Counted from the stretch's first letter, positions 47,107-56,022 are shown. The stretch: DNA of 64,000 nt from Novosphingobium malaysiense (GCF_000802225.1 NZ_JTDI01000002.1:567942-631941), one strand, 5' to 3'. Numbers and translations: made by a program. Notes: generated from the sequence alone by a model not told the origin.

Positions 47107-47868
47107 ATGGGCAGATTGCAAGGCAAGGCCGCCGTCATCCTGGGCGCGTCTGACGAACGCAGCATGGGTTTCGCAACGGCGAAGCGCTTCGTGGAAGAGG
47201 GGGCGAAAGTCGTACTGGCGGCACGGCGGGGAGACAATGTCAGGGAACTGGCGGATCGCCTTGGTGGCACGTCGATCGCCTGCGACATCACCAACGAAGC
47301 CGATATTGCCGCGCTTGCCGCCAAGGCACTTGAAGAATTTGGACGGCTGGATGTTGCCGTGAACTATTCCGGCGTGGATGTGGCGGAATCGATCATGGAA
47401 TCGACAGCCGAAGGTCTGCGCAAGTCTTCCGAAGTCCACTTCGTCGGGACCGCGCTGTTCATCAGGCACATGGCGTCGGCAATGGCCCATGGCGGTTCGA
47501 TCATCACGACCTCGTCGCTCACAGCCCTGGCGCAGGCTCCGAACTACGCCGCATATGCGGGTGCCAAGGCGGGGGCCGACACCATCGTGCGCATCGCCGC
47601 CAACGAACTGGGCGAGCGCGGCATCCGCGTGAACAGCATCGCGCCGGGCTTCACTAGAAGCGCCATGACCGACGCCTACTTCGAGATGGAAAACATCACC
47701 AAGGCGTTCATCAAGGAAATTCCCCTCGGCAAGTTCGTGGTCGTCGAAGACATTGCCGAAACCGCGCTCTGGCTCGCCGCTGAAGCGGGTTCCACGACCG
47801 GACAAGTGATTGACGTGACGGGCGGGCAGTCGCTGCGGCGCGTGCCCTTGCCGATCGATTTCGGCTGA
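47107..47868 (+). CDS. Divergent SDR family oxidoreductase
   Basis: A 253-residue SDR from ATG 47107. The cofactor loop VILGASDERSMGFATAKRF is of the FabI-like spaced type, and NYSG replaces the usual NNAG. Ser-Tyr-Lys (SSLTAL...AAYAGAKAG) is intact. It is a paralogue of the SDR at 51003-51812, which has the same altered motif. Such forms act as enoyl reductases or as ordinary dehydrogenases; the substrate is unknown. Confidence 0.87.
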   Translation: MGRLQGKAAVILGASDERSMGFATAKRFVEEGAKVVLAARRGDNVRELADRLGGTSIACDITNEADIAALAAKALEEFGRLDVAVNYSGVDVAESIMESTAEGLRKSSEVHFVGTALFIRHMASAMAHGGSIITTSSLTALAQAPNYAAYAGAKAGADTIVRIAANELGERGIRVNSIAPGFTRSAMTDAYFEMENITKAFIKEIPLGKFVVVEDIAETALWLAAEAGSTTGQVIDVTGGQSLRRVPLPIDFG

Positions 47869-47895
47869 TCCCTGGATCTTGCCAGGACTAATCCC

Positions 47896-48423
47896 ATGAC
47901 GCGCACGCCGCTGCATTTTGTGCAGAACTGTTACGTGGTCGCCGACCTCGACGCGGCGTGCCGTCGGTTTCACACGCTCTATGGCATCGGCCCGTTCGTC
48001 GGTGGCAGCGAGGCCGTACTGGGTGACCATTTCTATCGCGGCGCCCCGGCCGAACCGATCCGCCTGCGCGGCGTGTTCGTGCAATCAGGCGATCTCAATG
48101 TCGAACTGGTCGAGCTTCTTTCCGATGCGCCCAGCGCGTTTCACGACATGTTCGCGAAGGGCGGGGAAGGCTTCCACCATGTGGCAATCTTCTCGGCCAG
48201 CTACGAGGAGGACCGGGACCGGTTCGTAGCAGCGGGAATGCCGCTTGCCAGCGAGTTCACCACGCCGTTCGGGGCCAAGATCTGCTACCTGGATGCGCGC
48301 GACACGCTCGGCCACATGATCGAGCTTTACCCTGAAAATGCAATCATTCGCGACATGTACCGCCAGACGCGCGACGCCGCGCTCAGTTGGAACGGGCATG
48401 AACTGATCGTGCCTTGGCAATGA
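47896..48423 (+). CDS. VOC family protein (glyoxalase-like)
   Basis: A 175-residue paralogue of the protein at 44440-44961 (VQNCYVVADLDAACRRFHTL, GIGPFVGGSE, EGFHHVAIFSASYEED, and a late metal-site-like MIELYPENA). The two proteins keep the same N-terminal template, so they probably act on similar intermediates. The gene ends directly before the PQQ dehydrogenase gene. Confidence 0.85.
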   Translation: MTRTPLHFVQNCYVVADLDAACRRFHTLYGIGPFVGGSEAVLGDHFYRGAPAEPIRLRGVFVQSGDLNVELVELLSDAPSAFHDMFAKGGEGFHHVAIFSASYEEDRDRFVAAGMPLASEFTTPFGAKICYLDARDTLGHMIELYPENAIIRDMYRQTRDAALSWNGHELIVPWQ

Positions 48424-48461
48424 TGAGCCTGCAAGGCCTCCAGCGCCGAAAAGCCCCTGAC

Positions 48462-50555
48462 ATGATGAAGCCATCGAGCCTGCGTTTCCCCTTGGGCATC
48501 CTCGCCATACTGGCGTTGCTGAGTTGCGCGCGGGCAGACACCGACACTTCGGACGCCCTTGTCGACCCGGACAACTGGACAGGTTTCGGCCGGACGACGG
48601 GCGAGCAGCATTTCAGCCCGCTGGACGAGATCAATTCCGACAACGCGGGCCAGCTCGGACTGGCCTGGTCGATGGACCTGCCGCCGGGCAACAGCGTCTC
48701 TGCGCCGCTGGCGATCGACGGCGTGCTCTACACGGCGACCGGATACAGCGTGGTGCGCGCGATCAATGCTGCCACGGGCAAGCTCTTGTGGGAGTTCGAC
48801 CCCAAGGTTCCGGAAGCGGCGGGTAGCAAGCTGCGCCAGGGCTGGGGTATCCGGGGCCTGGCCTACGGCGAAGGCAAGCTCTACGTCGGCACGCACGACG
48901 GGCGTCTCCTGGCGATCAATCCCGGTGACGGGTCTCTCGCTTGGTCCTCGCGGACCGTGCCGCAGGACAACGCCGCCTTCATCAGCGGGCCGCCGCGCTA
49001 TTTCGACGGCAAGGTGATCATCGGCTTCGGTGGCGCCGACGTCAGTGCCGTGCGCGGCTATGTGACAGCCTACGATGCGAAGACGGGCAAGCAGCTCTGG
49101 CGCTTCTGGACCGTGCCGGGCAATCCCAAGGACGGCTTCGAGAACAAGGCCATGGAGATGGCCGCGAAGACGTGGTCGGGGGAATGGTGGAAGTACGGCG
49201 GCGGCGGCACCGTCTGGAACGCCATGACCTACGATCGGTCCACCGGGTCGATCATCATCGGCGTTGGCAACGGATCGCCCTGGAACCACAAGGTGCGCAG
49301 CGCCGGCGAGGGGGACAACCTGTTTCTCGCCTCGATCGTGGCGCTGGACGCCGACACGGGCGCCTACAAGTGGCACTATCAGGTCAACCCCGGCGAAAGC
49401 TGGGACTACAACGCGTCGATGGACATGGAACTGGCCGATCTCGACATCGGCGGCAAGCGCCGCCAGGTGCTGATGACCGCGCCGAAGAACGGCTTCTTCT
49501 ACGTCATCGACCGCACCAACGGGAAGCTGATCTCGGCCGAACCCTTCGTGAAGGTCACCTGGGCTAAGCGTATCGATCTCAATACCGGACGGCCGGTCGA
49601 AGACCCCGACGCCCGCTATCCCGATGGCAAGACCTTCGTGATGTGGCCTAGCCCGGTCGGCGCACATACCTGGCTGCCGATGGCCTACAGCCCCCGGTCG
49701 CGGCTGGTCTATATCCCGGCGATCGAGATGGCCACCAGCTACAACGACGTCGGGATCACGCGCGAGAACTGGACGCGCGCGCCCGGCAATGCGGTGGATG
49801 GGGCAGCCAATCCCGATTTCGTCGTTGCCGATGCCGGGCCGACGAATGCCACCAGTTCCCTTCTGGCCTGGGATCCGGTCAAGCAGAGCGTCGTTTGGAA
49901 GGTTCCTAACCCGGGCCCGTGGAACGGCGGTGTCATGACGACCGGCGGCAACCTGGTGTTCCAGGGCCGGATCGACGGAACCTTCAACGCCTATGCAGCC
50001 GACAGCGGACGCAAGGTCTGGAGCTTTGCCGCGCAGGCTCCGGTCACCGCGCCGCCGATCACCTATTCGGCGAACGGGCGCCAGTACGTGACCGTCCTCA
50101 CCGGCATGGGCACCAGCGGTTCGGCCTTCGGGGTGCTCTTGCCGGTATCGATCGATTATCGCACGCAGGCCCGGCGCATCCTGACCTTTACGCTTGACGG
50201 CAAGGCCGTCCTGCCCCGCCTCAAGCCCGAGCCGCTCGCTCCCGTGGCCGATCCAGGCTTCGTGCCCGATGCATCGCTGCAGGCCAAAGGACTCGTCGCG
50301 TTCGCAAGGCATTGTGCCGTTTGCCATGGCGTCAACACGATCGCGGCGGGCCATGCCCCGGACCTCAGGGCATCGCCCATGCCTCAGGACAAGGATGCCT
50401 TCCGCAGCATTGTGCGAGAGGGCGCCCTCGTGCCCAACGGGATGCCGCGCTTCGAGGAGTTCGACGATCGCCAGCTGGCCGAACTCGCGCAGTACATCAG
50501 GGGAGAGGCCGCCAGGTGGCGCGCTGCGCCCGCGACCGAGAAACCGCAACGATAG
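48462..50555 (+). CDS. PQQ-dependent quinohaemoprotein alcohol dehydrogenase
   Basis: A 697-residue periplasmic protein. ATG 48462 begins a signal peptide (PLGILAILALLSCARA); earlier in-frame ATGs at 48420 and 48423 exist. The eight-bladed PQQ propeller (about 30-580) shows the usual W-motifs, the catalytic Asp in GEGDNLF, and WNGGVMTTGGNLV. A C-terminal cytochrome c domain has haem motif C618-x2-C621-H622 (CAVCHG). The adjacent Cys-Cys of the family at the first blades is missing. It would oxidise a primary or secondary alcohol in the periplasm and pass electrons to cytochromes. PQQ synthesis genes are not in the window. Confidence 0.92.
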   Translation: MMKPSSLRFPLGILAILALLSCARADTDTSDALVDPDNWTGFGRTTGEQHFSPLDEINSDNAGQLGLAWSMDLPPGNSVSAPLAIDGVLYTATGYSVVRAINAATGKLLWEFDPKVPEAAGSKLRQGWGIRGLAYGEGKLYVGTHDGRLLAINPGDGSLAWSSRTVPQDNAAFISGPPRYFDGKVIIGFGGADVSAVRGYVTAYDAKTGKQLWRFWTVPGNPKDGFENKAMEMAAKTWSGEWWKYGGGGTVWNAMTYDRSTGSIIIGVGNGSPWNHKVRSAGEGDNLFLASIVALDADTGAYKWHYQVNPGESWDYNASMDMELADLDIGGKRRQVLMTAPKNGFFYVIDRTNGKLISAEPFVKVTWAKRIDLNTGRPVEDPDARYPDGKTFVMWPSPVGAHTWLPMAYSPRSRLVYIPAIEMATSYNDVGITRENWTRAPGNAVDGAANPDFVVADAGPTNATSSLLAWDPVKQSVVWKVPNPGPWNGGVMTTGGNLVFQGRIDGTFNAYAADSGRKVWSFAAQAPVTAPPITYSANGRQYVTVLTGMGTSGSAFGVLLPVSIDYRTQARRILTFTLDGKAVLPRLKPEPLAPVADPGFVPDASLQAKGLVAFARHCAVCHGVNTIAAGHAPDLRASPMPQDKDAFRSIVREGALVPNGMPRFEEFDDRQLAELAQYIRGEAARWRAAPATEKPQR

Positions 50556-50568
50556 GGAGGTGTCCACA

Positions 50569-50955
50569 ATGGACAGAACGGCAATGATCGCACTGGTCGA
50601 CAACCTTTACGCGGCGACAGCGGCGGGCGACTGGGATCGTGTCGCCACCATGCTGACGGACGATTTTCGGGTCGTCGAGCCGGATTGCCTGCCGCTTGCA
50701 GGAGACTATCCCGGTGTCGCGGGCCTGCGCGAAGTCTTCGGCAAGCTCACAAGCTTGTGCGACGTGGCCGGCATCGACCGGATTGCGAACGCGACGGACG
50801 AGGATCTCGTCATCTGCCTGATCCGCATCCGTTTCGCCGATCCCGCGCTCGAGCCTGCCGAGGTGTGCGAACTGTTCCGCCTGCGCGGCGGGAAGTGCTG
50901 CGAGATCAAGCCCTACTACTTCGATCACCTGGTGCTGACCCGCGCGGCCCAGTGA
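50569..50955 (+). CDS. SnoaL/NTF2-like protein
   Basis: A 128-residue protein from ATG 50569 with GGGAGGTG upstream. AMIALVDNLYAATAAGDWDR, LTDDFRVVEPDCLPLAGDYP and VCELFRLRGGKCCEIKPYYFDH mark it as a SnoaL-like NTF2 fold. It contains four cysteines, including a Cys-Cys pair, an uncommon number for this family. It lies between the PQQ dehydrogenase and an SDR gene. Confidence 0.85.
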   Translation: MDRTAMIALVDNLYAATAAGDWDRVATMLTDDFRVVEPDCLPLAGDYPGVAGLREVFGKLTSLCDVAGIDRIANATDEDLVICLIRIRFADPALEPAEVCELFRLRGGKCCEIKPYYFDHLVLTRAAQ

Positions 50956-51002
50956 ATTTCCGGCGCCGGCAAGGCAATTTGGTTTGAGAAAGGGATAAAA
51001 CA

Positions 51003-51812
51003 ATGATTGGACGCCTAGAAGGTAAGACCGCGCTCGTGATTGGCGCTGCCGGACGCGACAACATGGGCCAGGTGATCGCCCGCCGCTTTGCCAAGGAAGG
51101 CGCCAAGGTCGTCGTCGCCGGCCGGCGTATGGATGAACTGGAACGCTTCGCGGCCGAGATCGGCGGCAAGGCCACCAAGGTCGACGTCACCCGCAAGGCG
51201 GACCTGGAAGCCGCGGCGAAGTTGGCGAAAGACGAATTCGGCCATCTCGACATCGCCCTCAACGCGACTGGCTGGGGCTTGCTGAAAGGCTTCCTCGAGA
51301 CAACCGAGGAGGAGTTCGACGCGATGAGCGAGCTCCAGTTCAAGGGGCCCTTCCTGTTCATGCAGTCGATGATCGCGGCCATGGACAACAAGGCCGGTGG
51401 CCGTGGCGGCTCGATCATCCAGATCTCCTCGGCAACCGCCAAGATCATGTTCCACGACCACGCCGCCTACATGGGCGCCAAGGCCGGCACCGACCACCTG
51501 ATCCGCGTCGTGGCGAACGAATTCGGAACTCACGGCATCCGTGCGAACTCGATCTCGCCGGGCCTTACCGAATCTCCGATGACCCAGGATGCCATGGGGG
51601 TACCGGGTCTCAAGGAAGCTTTCCTGAAGGGTTACCCGCTAGGTCGCATTGGCACGGCAGACGACATTGCGGCGGCGGCGGTCTTCGTAGCATCGGACGA
51701 ATGCTTCATGACGGGCGAAAACCTGCAGATCAGCGGCGGTCTTACCCTGCGAGGAAATCCGACTCGCGAGGACATCGCTGCCTCTGTCGCGGCCGCTTCG
51801 GCGACTGAATGA
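51003..51812 (+). CDS. Divergent SDR family oxidoreductase
   Basis: A 269-residue SDR. The loop VIGAAGRDNMGQVIARRF and NATG instead of NNAG repeat the pattern of 47107-47868. The active site Ser-Tyr-Lys (ISSATAK...AAYMGAKAG) is intact. AGRRMDE (Arg-Arg after beta-2) suggests NADP(H). It adjoins the TIM-barrel gene (one base gap) and continues the second module. Confidence 0.88.
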   Translation: MIGRLEGKTALVIGAAGRDNMGQVIARRFAKEGAKVVVAGRRMDELERFAAEIGGKATKVDVTRKADLEAAAKLAKDEFGHLDIALNATGWGLLKGFLETTEEEFDAMSELQFKGPFLFMQSMIAAMDNKAGGRGGSIIQISSATAKIMFHDHAAYMGAKAGTDHLIRVVANEFGTHGIRANSISPGLTESPMTQDAMGVPGLKEAFLKGYPLGRIGTADDIAAAAVFVASDECFMTGENLQISGGLTLRGNPTREDIAASVAAASATE

Positions 51813-51813
51813 T

Positions 51814-52608
51814 ATGGCGAAAAACCTTGTCTCCCTTGCCTCGGGGGTCGTTCCAGAGTTTTCGGCGTTGGAAACCATCACCGCCGCGTCAGAAGCCGGC
51901 TTCGACGCGGTCGGAATCTGGGTCGACATGGCCGAGTGGAGCCCTGCGACGACAACCACGGTAAAACAGCGGCTGTCTGCAACCGGTTTGCCGGTGCTTG
52001 ATGTCGAAGTTGTCTGGATCAAGGCCGGGCCGCTCGATCCCGATCACCTGCGGATCATTGACGTTGGTGCCGAGATTGGGGCGGCAAACGTGCTCGTCGT
52101 GAGCTCGGATCCGGACCAGGGGGCGACCCAAGCCAAGTTCGCTGCCCTGTGCGAGCATGGACAGCAGGCGGGACTGCGCGTTTCGCTGGAATTCGGCATG
52201 TTCACCGAAGTGCGCACGATCAGCGAAGCCCTTGCGATTGCGACCGCCGTTGCGAACCCGGCCGCAGGTATTCTCGTTGATCCCATCCACCTCGACCGCT
52301 CGTGCGGGACACCTGCGCAAGTGGCTACAGTCCCGCGGCACCTGTTGTCCTACGCACAGCTCTGCGATGCAGGCATGCGCACATTTGATCCAGCTGACTT
52401 CGATGCGGTCATACGGGACGCGGTTGACGAGCGGCTGCTACTGGGCGAGGGCGTATTGCCTGTGGCGGACATAGTCGCCGCACTGCCGCCACTCATTCCC
52501 TTCAGCATCGAACTGCGGTCCAAGGCTCTGCGCGACGCCTATCCTGAAGCCGTTGAGCGGGCAAAGGTCGTTGCGCAGGCAAGCCGACGCTTCTTGGCAA
52601 AATTGTAA
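51814..52608 (+). CDS. TIM-barrel sugar phosphate isomerase/epimerase-like protein
   Basis: A 264-residue paralogue of 43578-44393. Metal-site-like VSLEFGMFTE, ILVDPIHLDRS and LSYAQLCDAG match between the two. It is the last gene of the second module. The following gap, 52609-53184 (576 bp), contains no gene that I can support; parts of it resemble the intergenic repeats at 34.7 and 62.4 kb in a decayed form. Confidence 0.85.
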   Translation: MAKNLVSLASGVVPEFSALETITAASEAGFDAVGIWVDMAEWSPATTTTVKQRLSATGLPVLDVEVVWIKAGPLDPDHLRIIDVGAEIGAANVLVVSSDPDQGATQAKFAALCEHGQQAGLRVSLEFGMFTEVRTISEALAIATAVANPAAGILVDPIHLDRSCGTPAQVATVPRHLLSYAQLCDAGMRTFDPADFDAVIRDAVDERLLLGEGVLPVADIVAALPPLIPFSIELRSKALRDAYPEAVERAKVVAQASRRFLAKL

Positions 52609-53184
52609 GGGGGAGTCCTAGCGGAGCTAGGCCGTATTGTCCCTTGAGGATTTCGCAATTCTGACCGCACTGTCTGGGCCGGAGCCTAGTGTCTGCTATC
52701 GCCACTTCGGCGCTCCAAAGCGGACCGAGCACAAGGTCCCAAAGCCCGTCGGAACTTCCGACACAACCGGGTGATGAACGAAGGGCGGGTTTCAGGGAAC
52801 AGCTTGGGGCCGTCTAACGACCGGTATGTCGGCGAATGTCATCGCACGACCTACCTGCAGGGAACGGCGGCACCCGACCCAACTTCGGTCATCCAGCGGA
52901 ATGGTGCAGTTGGCTCCTCTTACCGGAACCGGTCGTTGGCATTTGCCAGAGCATCCAGGCGCAAGCGCCGCCAAGGCGGCTGTTCAGCGCCTCATCTTGA
53001 CACCCTGAAAATAGCCCAATGTTCCCCGAAGTGGGAACGCCCTTCATGGACATCCGCGATTGTTAGGTTCAGACTAGCGATTTGAGGAATGGCGACATTC
53101 CCGGTGAAATATTGTGGAGCCGGTCGAGATCGCGGGCGCCGTAGAAGCATCCTGTCACTGGCGTAGGCGACAATTGCTTGCCTC

Positions 53185-55104
53185 ATGCAACAAACATGCA
53201 AGGCTCGAATATCGCAAACATGGAGTATCCGATTTGCTGATCTTGTCGCATCGTGCGAAAATCCAGACTTGAGTTTCCGGCAGACAGTGGCGGCGCACTT
53301 CTACTTTACCCCGTTTGAAGGCAGGCGCCCGCCGCCGCCGCTCCGGGTGTCGCGCTCGGTCGAGCGCATCTGGCATGTACTCGGCGTGGCCAACCTGCTT
53401 GCCGGGGCGATCTATATGTGGTGGCGCTGGACGCATTCACTCAATTTCGATGCCCTCTGGTTTGCAGTCCCGCTCGTCCTGGCCGAGACCTGTGCCTACT
53501 TCGGGCTGATCTTATTCACAGCCAATCTCTGGAAGACGCGCGATTACCCGCAGCAAGCGCCGCCTTCGTCGATCACGCAATGCACGCGCGAGGGGGAGAG
53601 TGCCGACAGGCCAGTGAGCGTCGACCTGTTCATCACGACCTACAGCGAGGAGGAGGAGCTCGTTCGCCTCTCGATCCGCGATGCGAAGCAGGTAGCCTAT
53701 CCGCATCCGATCGACTTTCGCATCCACGTGCTCGACGACGGGCGGCGGGAGTCGATGCGGCAGGTCTGTGAAGAGGAGGGGGTCGGCTATATCAGCCGCA
53801 CCAACAATGTCGGCTACAAGGCCGGCAACCTGCGCAATGCGATGGAGCAGACGAGCGGCGATTTCATCGTCATCTGCGACGCCGACACCCGGCCTTTCCC
53901 CACGATCCTCGAACATACGCTGGGCTATTTCCGCGATCCCGATGTCGCGATCGTGCAGACGCCGCAGTGGTTCTACGATCTTCCCGAAGGCAAGCGCCTG
54001 AAAGATGCCTGGGGGCGCCGCACAGGTAAGCCCGGGGAGCTTCTGGGCGCAGCGATCGAAGCGGTCTTCGGCGAAATCCGCATCGGCGAGGACCCGTTCG
54101 TTAACGATCCGGCGATGTTCTACGATGTCATCCAGCGCCGGCGAAATCCCTGGAATGCGGCGTTTTGCTGCGGTGCGGGTTCGATCCACCGCCGTGAAGC
54201 GGTGATGTTCGTGGCGCTGCGAGCCTATGCCGACGCCATTTCCCGCAGCGGAGACGAAGGCCGCAGCCGCATCCGCAAGCTGCTGGGGCTGCAACACAAG
54301 CCCGACGATGCGCTTGCCCGCTGGCAGGCGGCACAGGAAGAGGAACTGACACCCTACAAGTTCCACGTTTCGGAAGACATCTACTCCACCATCGTCCTGC
54401 ATCAGGACAGCGAACGGAAGTGGAAGACCGTACTCCACCCGGAAGTGGAGTCGAAGATGCTGTCGCCGCAGGATCTGCTCTCGTGGACGGTGCAACGCTT
54501 CAAGTATGCGGGCGGCAGCCTGGATATCTTCTTCCACGACAATCCCGTGACGCGACCCGGCATGACGCTTGCGCAGCGCGTGATGTACCTGACAACGTTC
54601 TGGTCCTATCTCGGCGCTGTCTGGAACCTGATCTTCCTGCTTTCACCGATCGTCTATATGTTCACGACGATCGCGCCGGTAAGAGCCTATACTGGCGACT
54701 TCTTCGCCCATGCGCTGCCGTTTCTGGTGCTCAACGAATTGGCCTTCATGACGGGGACATGGGGGCTGTCGGGTTACAAGGGCAAGGTCTCCTATCTCGC
54801 CAGTTTTCCGATCTCGCTGCGCGCTCTGTGGGCAGTGATCCGGGGCAAGAAAATCTCGTTTCCAGTCACGCCGAAGCAGCGGCAGGAAGGCAATTACCTC
54901 GGGCTCGTCTGGCCGCAGATCGCCGTGATCGGCCTGACCGTCACAGCCTTTGCCTGGTGCGCCTTCCGGCTCTTCACTGTGGGCGGAGGCTATACGCTGG
55001 GCGGGTTGATTGCCAACGGCCTGTGGGGGCTCAACAACATTCTGGCGATGTCGATCATGGTGCGGGCCGCGTTCTGGAAACCGGAAGCGGAGGCAAGCCA
55101 TTGA
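53185..55104 (+). CDS. Processive GT2 beta-glycan synthase (cellulose synthase-like)
   Basis: A 639-residue inner-membrane glycosyltransferase. Two TM helices lie at about 62-82 and 90-115, the GT2 domain at about 143-445, and four or more TM helices at about 465-635. Motifs in order are DDG (184-186), KAGNLR, DAD (232-234), FCCGAG, SED (396-398) and QRFKY (437-441). The last is the Q-x-x-R-W helix with Lys-Tyr. UDP-glucose is the expected donor. A PilZ domain is absent. It belongs to the cellulose/curdlan/mixed-linkage glucan synthase group rather than BcsA itself. The start is uncertain (no clear Shine-Dalgarno site). Confidence 0.88.
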   Translation: MQQTCKARISQTWSIRFADLVASCENPDLSFRQTVAAHFYFTPFEGRRPPPPLRVSRSVERIWHVLGVANLLAGAIYMWWRWTHSLNFDALWFAVPLVLAETCAYFGLILFTANLWKTRDYPQQAPPSSITQCTREGESADRPVSVDLFITTYSEEEELVRLSIRDAKQVAYPHPIDFRIHVLDDGRRESMRQVCEEEGVGYISRTNNVGYKAGNLRNAMEQTSGDFIVICDADTRPFPTILEHTLGYFRDPDVAIVQTPQWFYDLPEGKRLKDAWGRRTGKPGELLGAAIEAVFGEIRIGEDPFVNDPAMFYDVIQRRRNPWNAAFCCGAGSIHRREAVMFVALRAYADAISRSGDEGRSRIRKLLGLQHKPDDALARWQAAQEEELTPYKFHVSEDIYSTIVLHQDSERKWKTVLHPEVESKMLSPQDLLSWTVQRFKYAGGSLDIFFHDNPVTRPGMTLAQRVMYLTTFWSYLGAVWNLIFLLSPIVYMFTTIAPVRAYTGDFFAHALPFLVLNELAFMTGTWGLSGYKGKVSYLASFPISLRALWAVIRGKKISFPVTPKQRQEGNYLGLVWPQIAVIGLTVTAFAWCAFRLFTVGGGYTLGGLIANGLWGLNNILAMSIMVRAAFWKPEAEASH

Positions 55105-55274
55105 GTTTTCGCAGGAACCTACGCCATGCCCGCAGTCATCTCATCATCGTCGCGGTTCTGATCATAGCCGGCGCCGTGATCGTGCACATCGAAGACAAGA
55201 ACCTGCAGCAGGAAACCGGCAAGCCGATTCCTGAACACGGACTTGAAGCGGTGAGGACTGTCACCGAAAAATAG
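55101..55274 (+). CDS. Small single-pass membrane protein in glucan operon
   Basis: A 57-residue protein with a TTG start that overlaps the synthase stop by four bases, with GGAGG at a good distance. One TM helix lies at about residues 14-30 (LIIVAVLIIAGAVIVHI), preceded by a basic N-terminus (FRRNLRHARSH) and followed by a short polar tail, giving an N-in topology. It is easily missed because of its size. By context it may be a small subunit or stabiliser of the synthase; I know no family for it. Confidence 0.6.
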   Translation: MSFRRNLRHARSHLIIVAVLIIAGAVIVHIEDKNLQQETGKPIPEHGLEAVRTVTEK

Positions 55275-55295
55275 ACGGATGAGACGGAGAGCGGA

Positions 55296-55715
55296 TTACG
55301 TCAGCCGCTTGATCATCACCAGCCGGTTCAGGCCGTTCTCACTGGTATACTCGATTTCGTCGACGCAGGATTGGATGATGCCGGTGCCGCGTCCGTGGGT
55401 GGCATCGAGCGGCACTGCCTCGCAGTGCAGGAACTGTCCTTCGGGAACGGGCATGCCGTAGTCGAGAAGTTCTATGCGTACCGCGTCATCGGAAATTTGC
55501 ACGATCAGCGTCAGCTCGCCTTGCGGCCGCCCCTGGTAGCCATGCTCGACTATGTTGTTGGCGGCCTCGACCAAGGCAAGTTCGCAATCGAACGCCGTCA
55601 ATTCGTCGATGGCCTTTTCCGCGCAGGCCATGCGCAGATGTTCGGCAAGCCGCCTGACTTCCGTCAGGCTTGCCGCAACGGAAATATCCGATGGCAGGTC
55701 AGGCGAGGGCATCAT
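55296..55715 (-). CDS. Anti-sigma/anti-regulator serine kinase (RsbW-like HATPase)
   Basis: A 139-residue HATPase_c_2 protein. The N-box ALVEAANNIVEHGY, the DxG-like LLDYGMPVP and the G2 loop THGRGTGII are present, so it should bind ATP. In RsbW/SpoIIAB systems such proteins phosphorylate a STAS partner and sequester a target when the partner is phosphorylated. Its gene overlaps the STAS gene by 17 bp. No sigma factor is encoded beside it. Confidence 0.9.
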   Translation of the reverse strand: MMPSPDLPSDISVAASLTEVRRLAEHLRMACAEKAIDELTAFDCELALVEAANNIVEHGYQGRPQGELTLIVQISDDAVRIELLDYGMPVPEGQFLHCEAVPLDATHGRGTGIIQSCVDEIEYTSENGLNRLVMIKRLT

Positions 55716-56022
55716 GCGCGGCTGACATGCTGTCGCACTGGACGAACAGGCTATCGAGACGGGTGATGTGCAGGAGCCGCTGAACTGCGGGCGATGCCCC
55801 CACGATCACGATGCGGCCTTTCGTTCCCATCTGCTTCAGCATCGAGACCAGCACGCCGAGGCCGGTGGAATCGATGAACTGGACATTCGAAAGATCGAGA
55901 ATGACCCGCTCGGGACGGTGTTCGAAACGGCTTGCCAGTTCCTGGCGCAAGGACGGCGCCGCTGCAGCATCCAGCCGGGGGTGATCGATCACTACTTCTA
56001 GAATTTCGCCGTCGCCTGCCAT
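55699..56022 (-). CDS. STAS-domain anti-anti-factor (RsbV-like)
   Basis: A 107-residue STAS protein from ATG 56022, overlapping the phosphatase gene by one base. The phosphorylation loop reads FIDSTGLGVLV, with the Ser that a partner kinase would phosphorylate. Length and motif match SpoIIAA/RsbV/HsbA-type proteins. It is the middle element of a three-gene partner switch. Confidence 0.92.
   Translation of the reverse strand: MAGDGEILEVVIDHPRLDAAAAPSLRQELASRFEHRPERVILDLSNVQFIDSTGLGVLVSMLKQMGTKGRIVIVGASPAVQRLLHITRLDSLFVQCDSMSAAHDALA

Noticed and set aside
44440..48423. VOC proteins as ring-cleaving extradiol dioxygenases
   Set aside because: They are only about 175 residues and follow the small Glyoxalase_4 pattern; full extradiol enzymes are about 290 residues with a distinct ligand order.
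53185..55104. OpgH/MdoH osmoregulated periplasmic glucan synthase
   Set aside because: It lacks the N-terminal OpgH layout and size (over 800 residues) and no opgG-like gene is adjacent; the motif set fits cellulose/curdlan-type synthases better.
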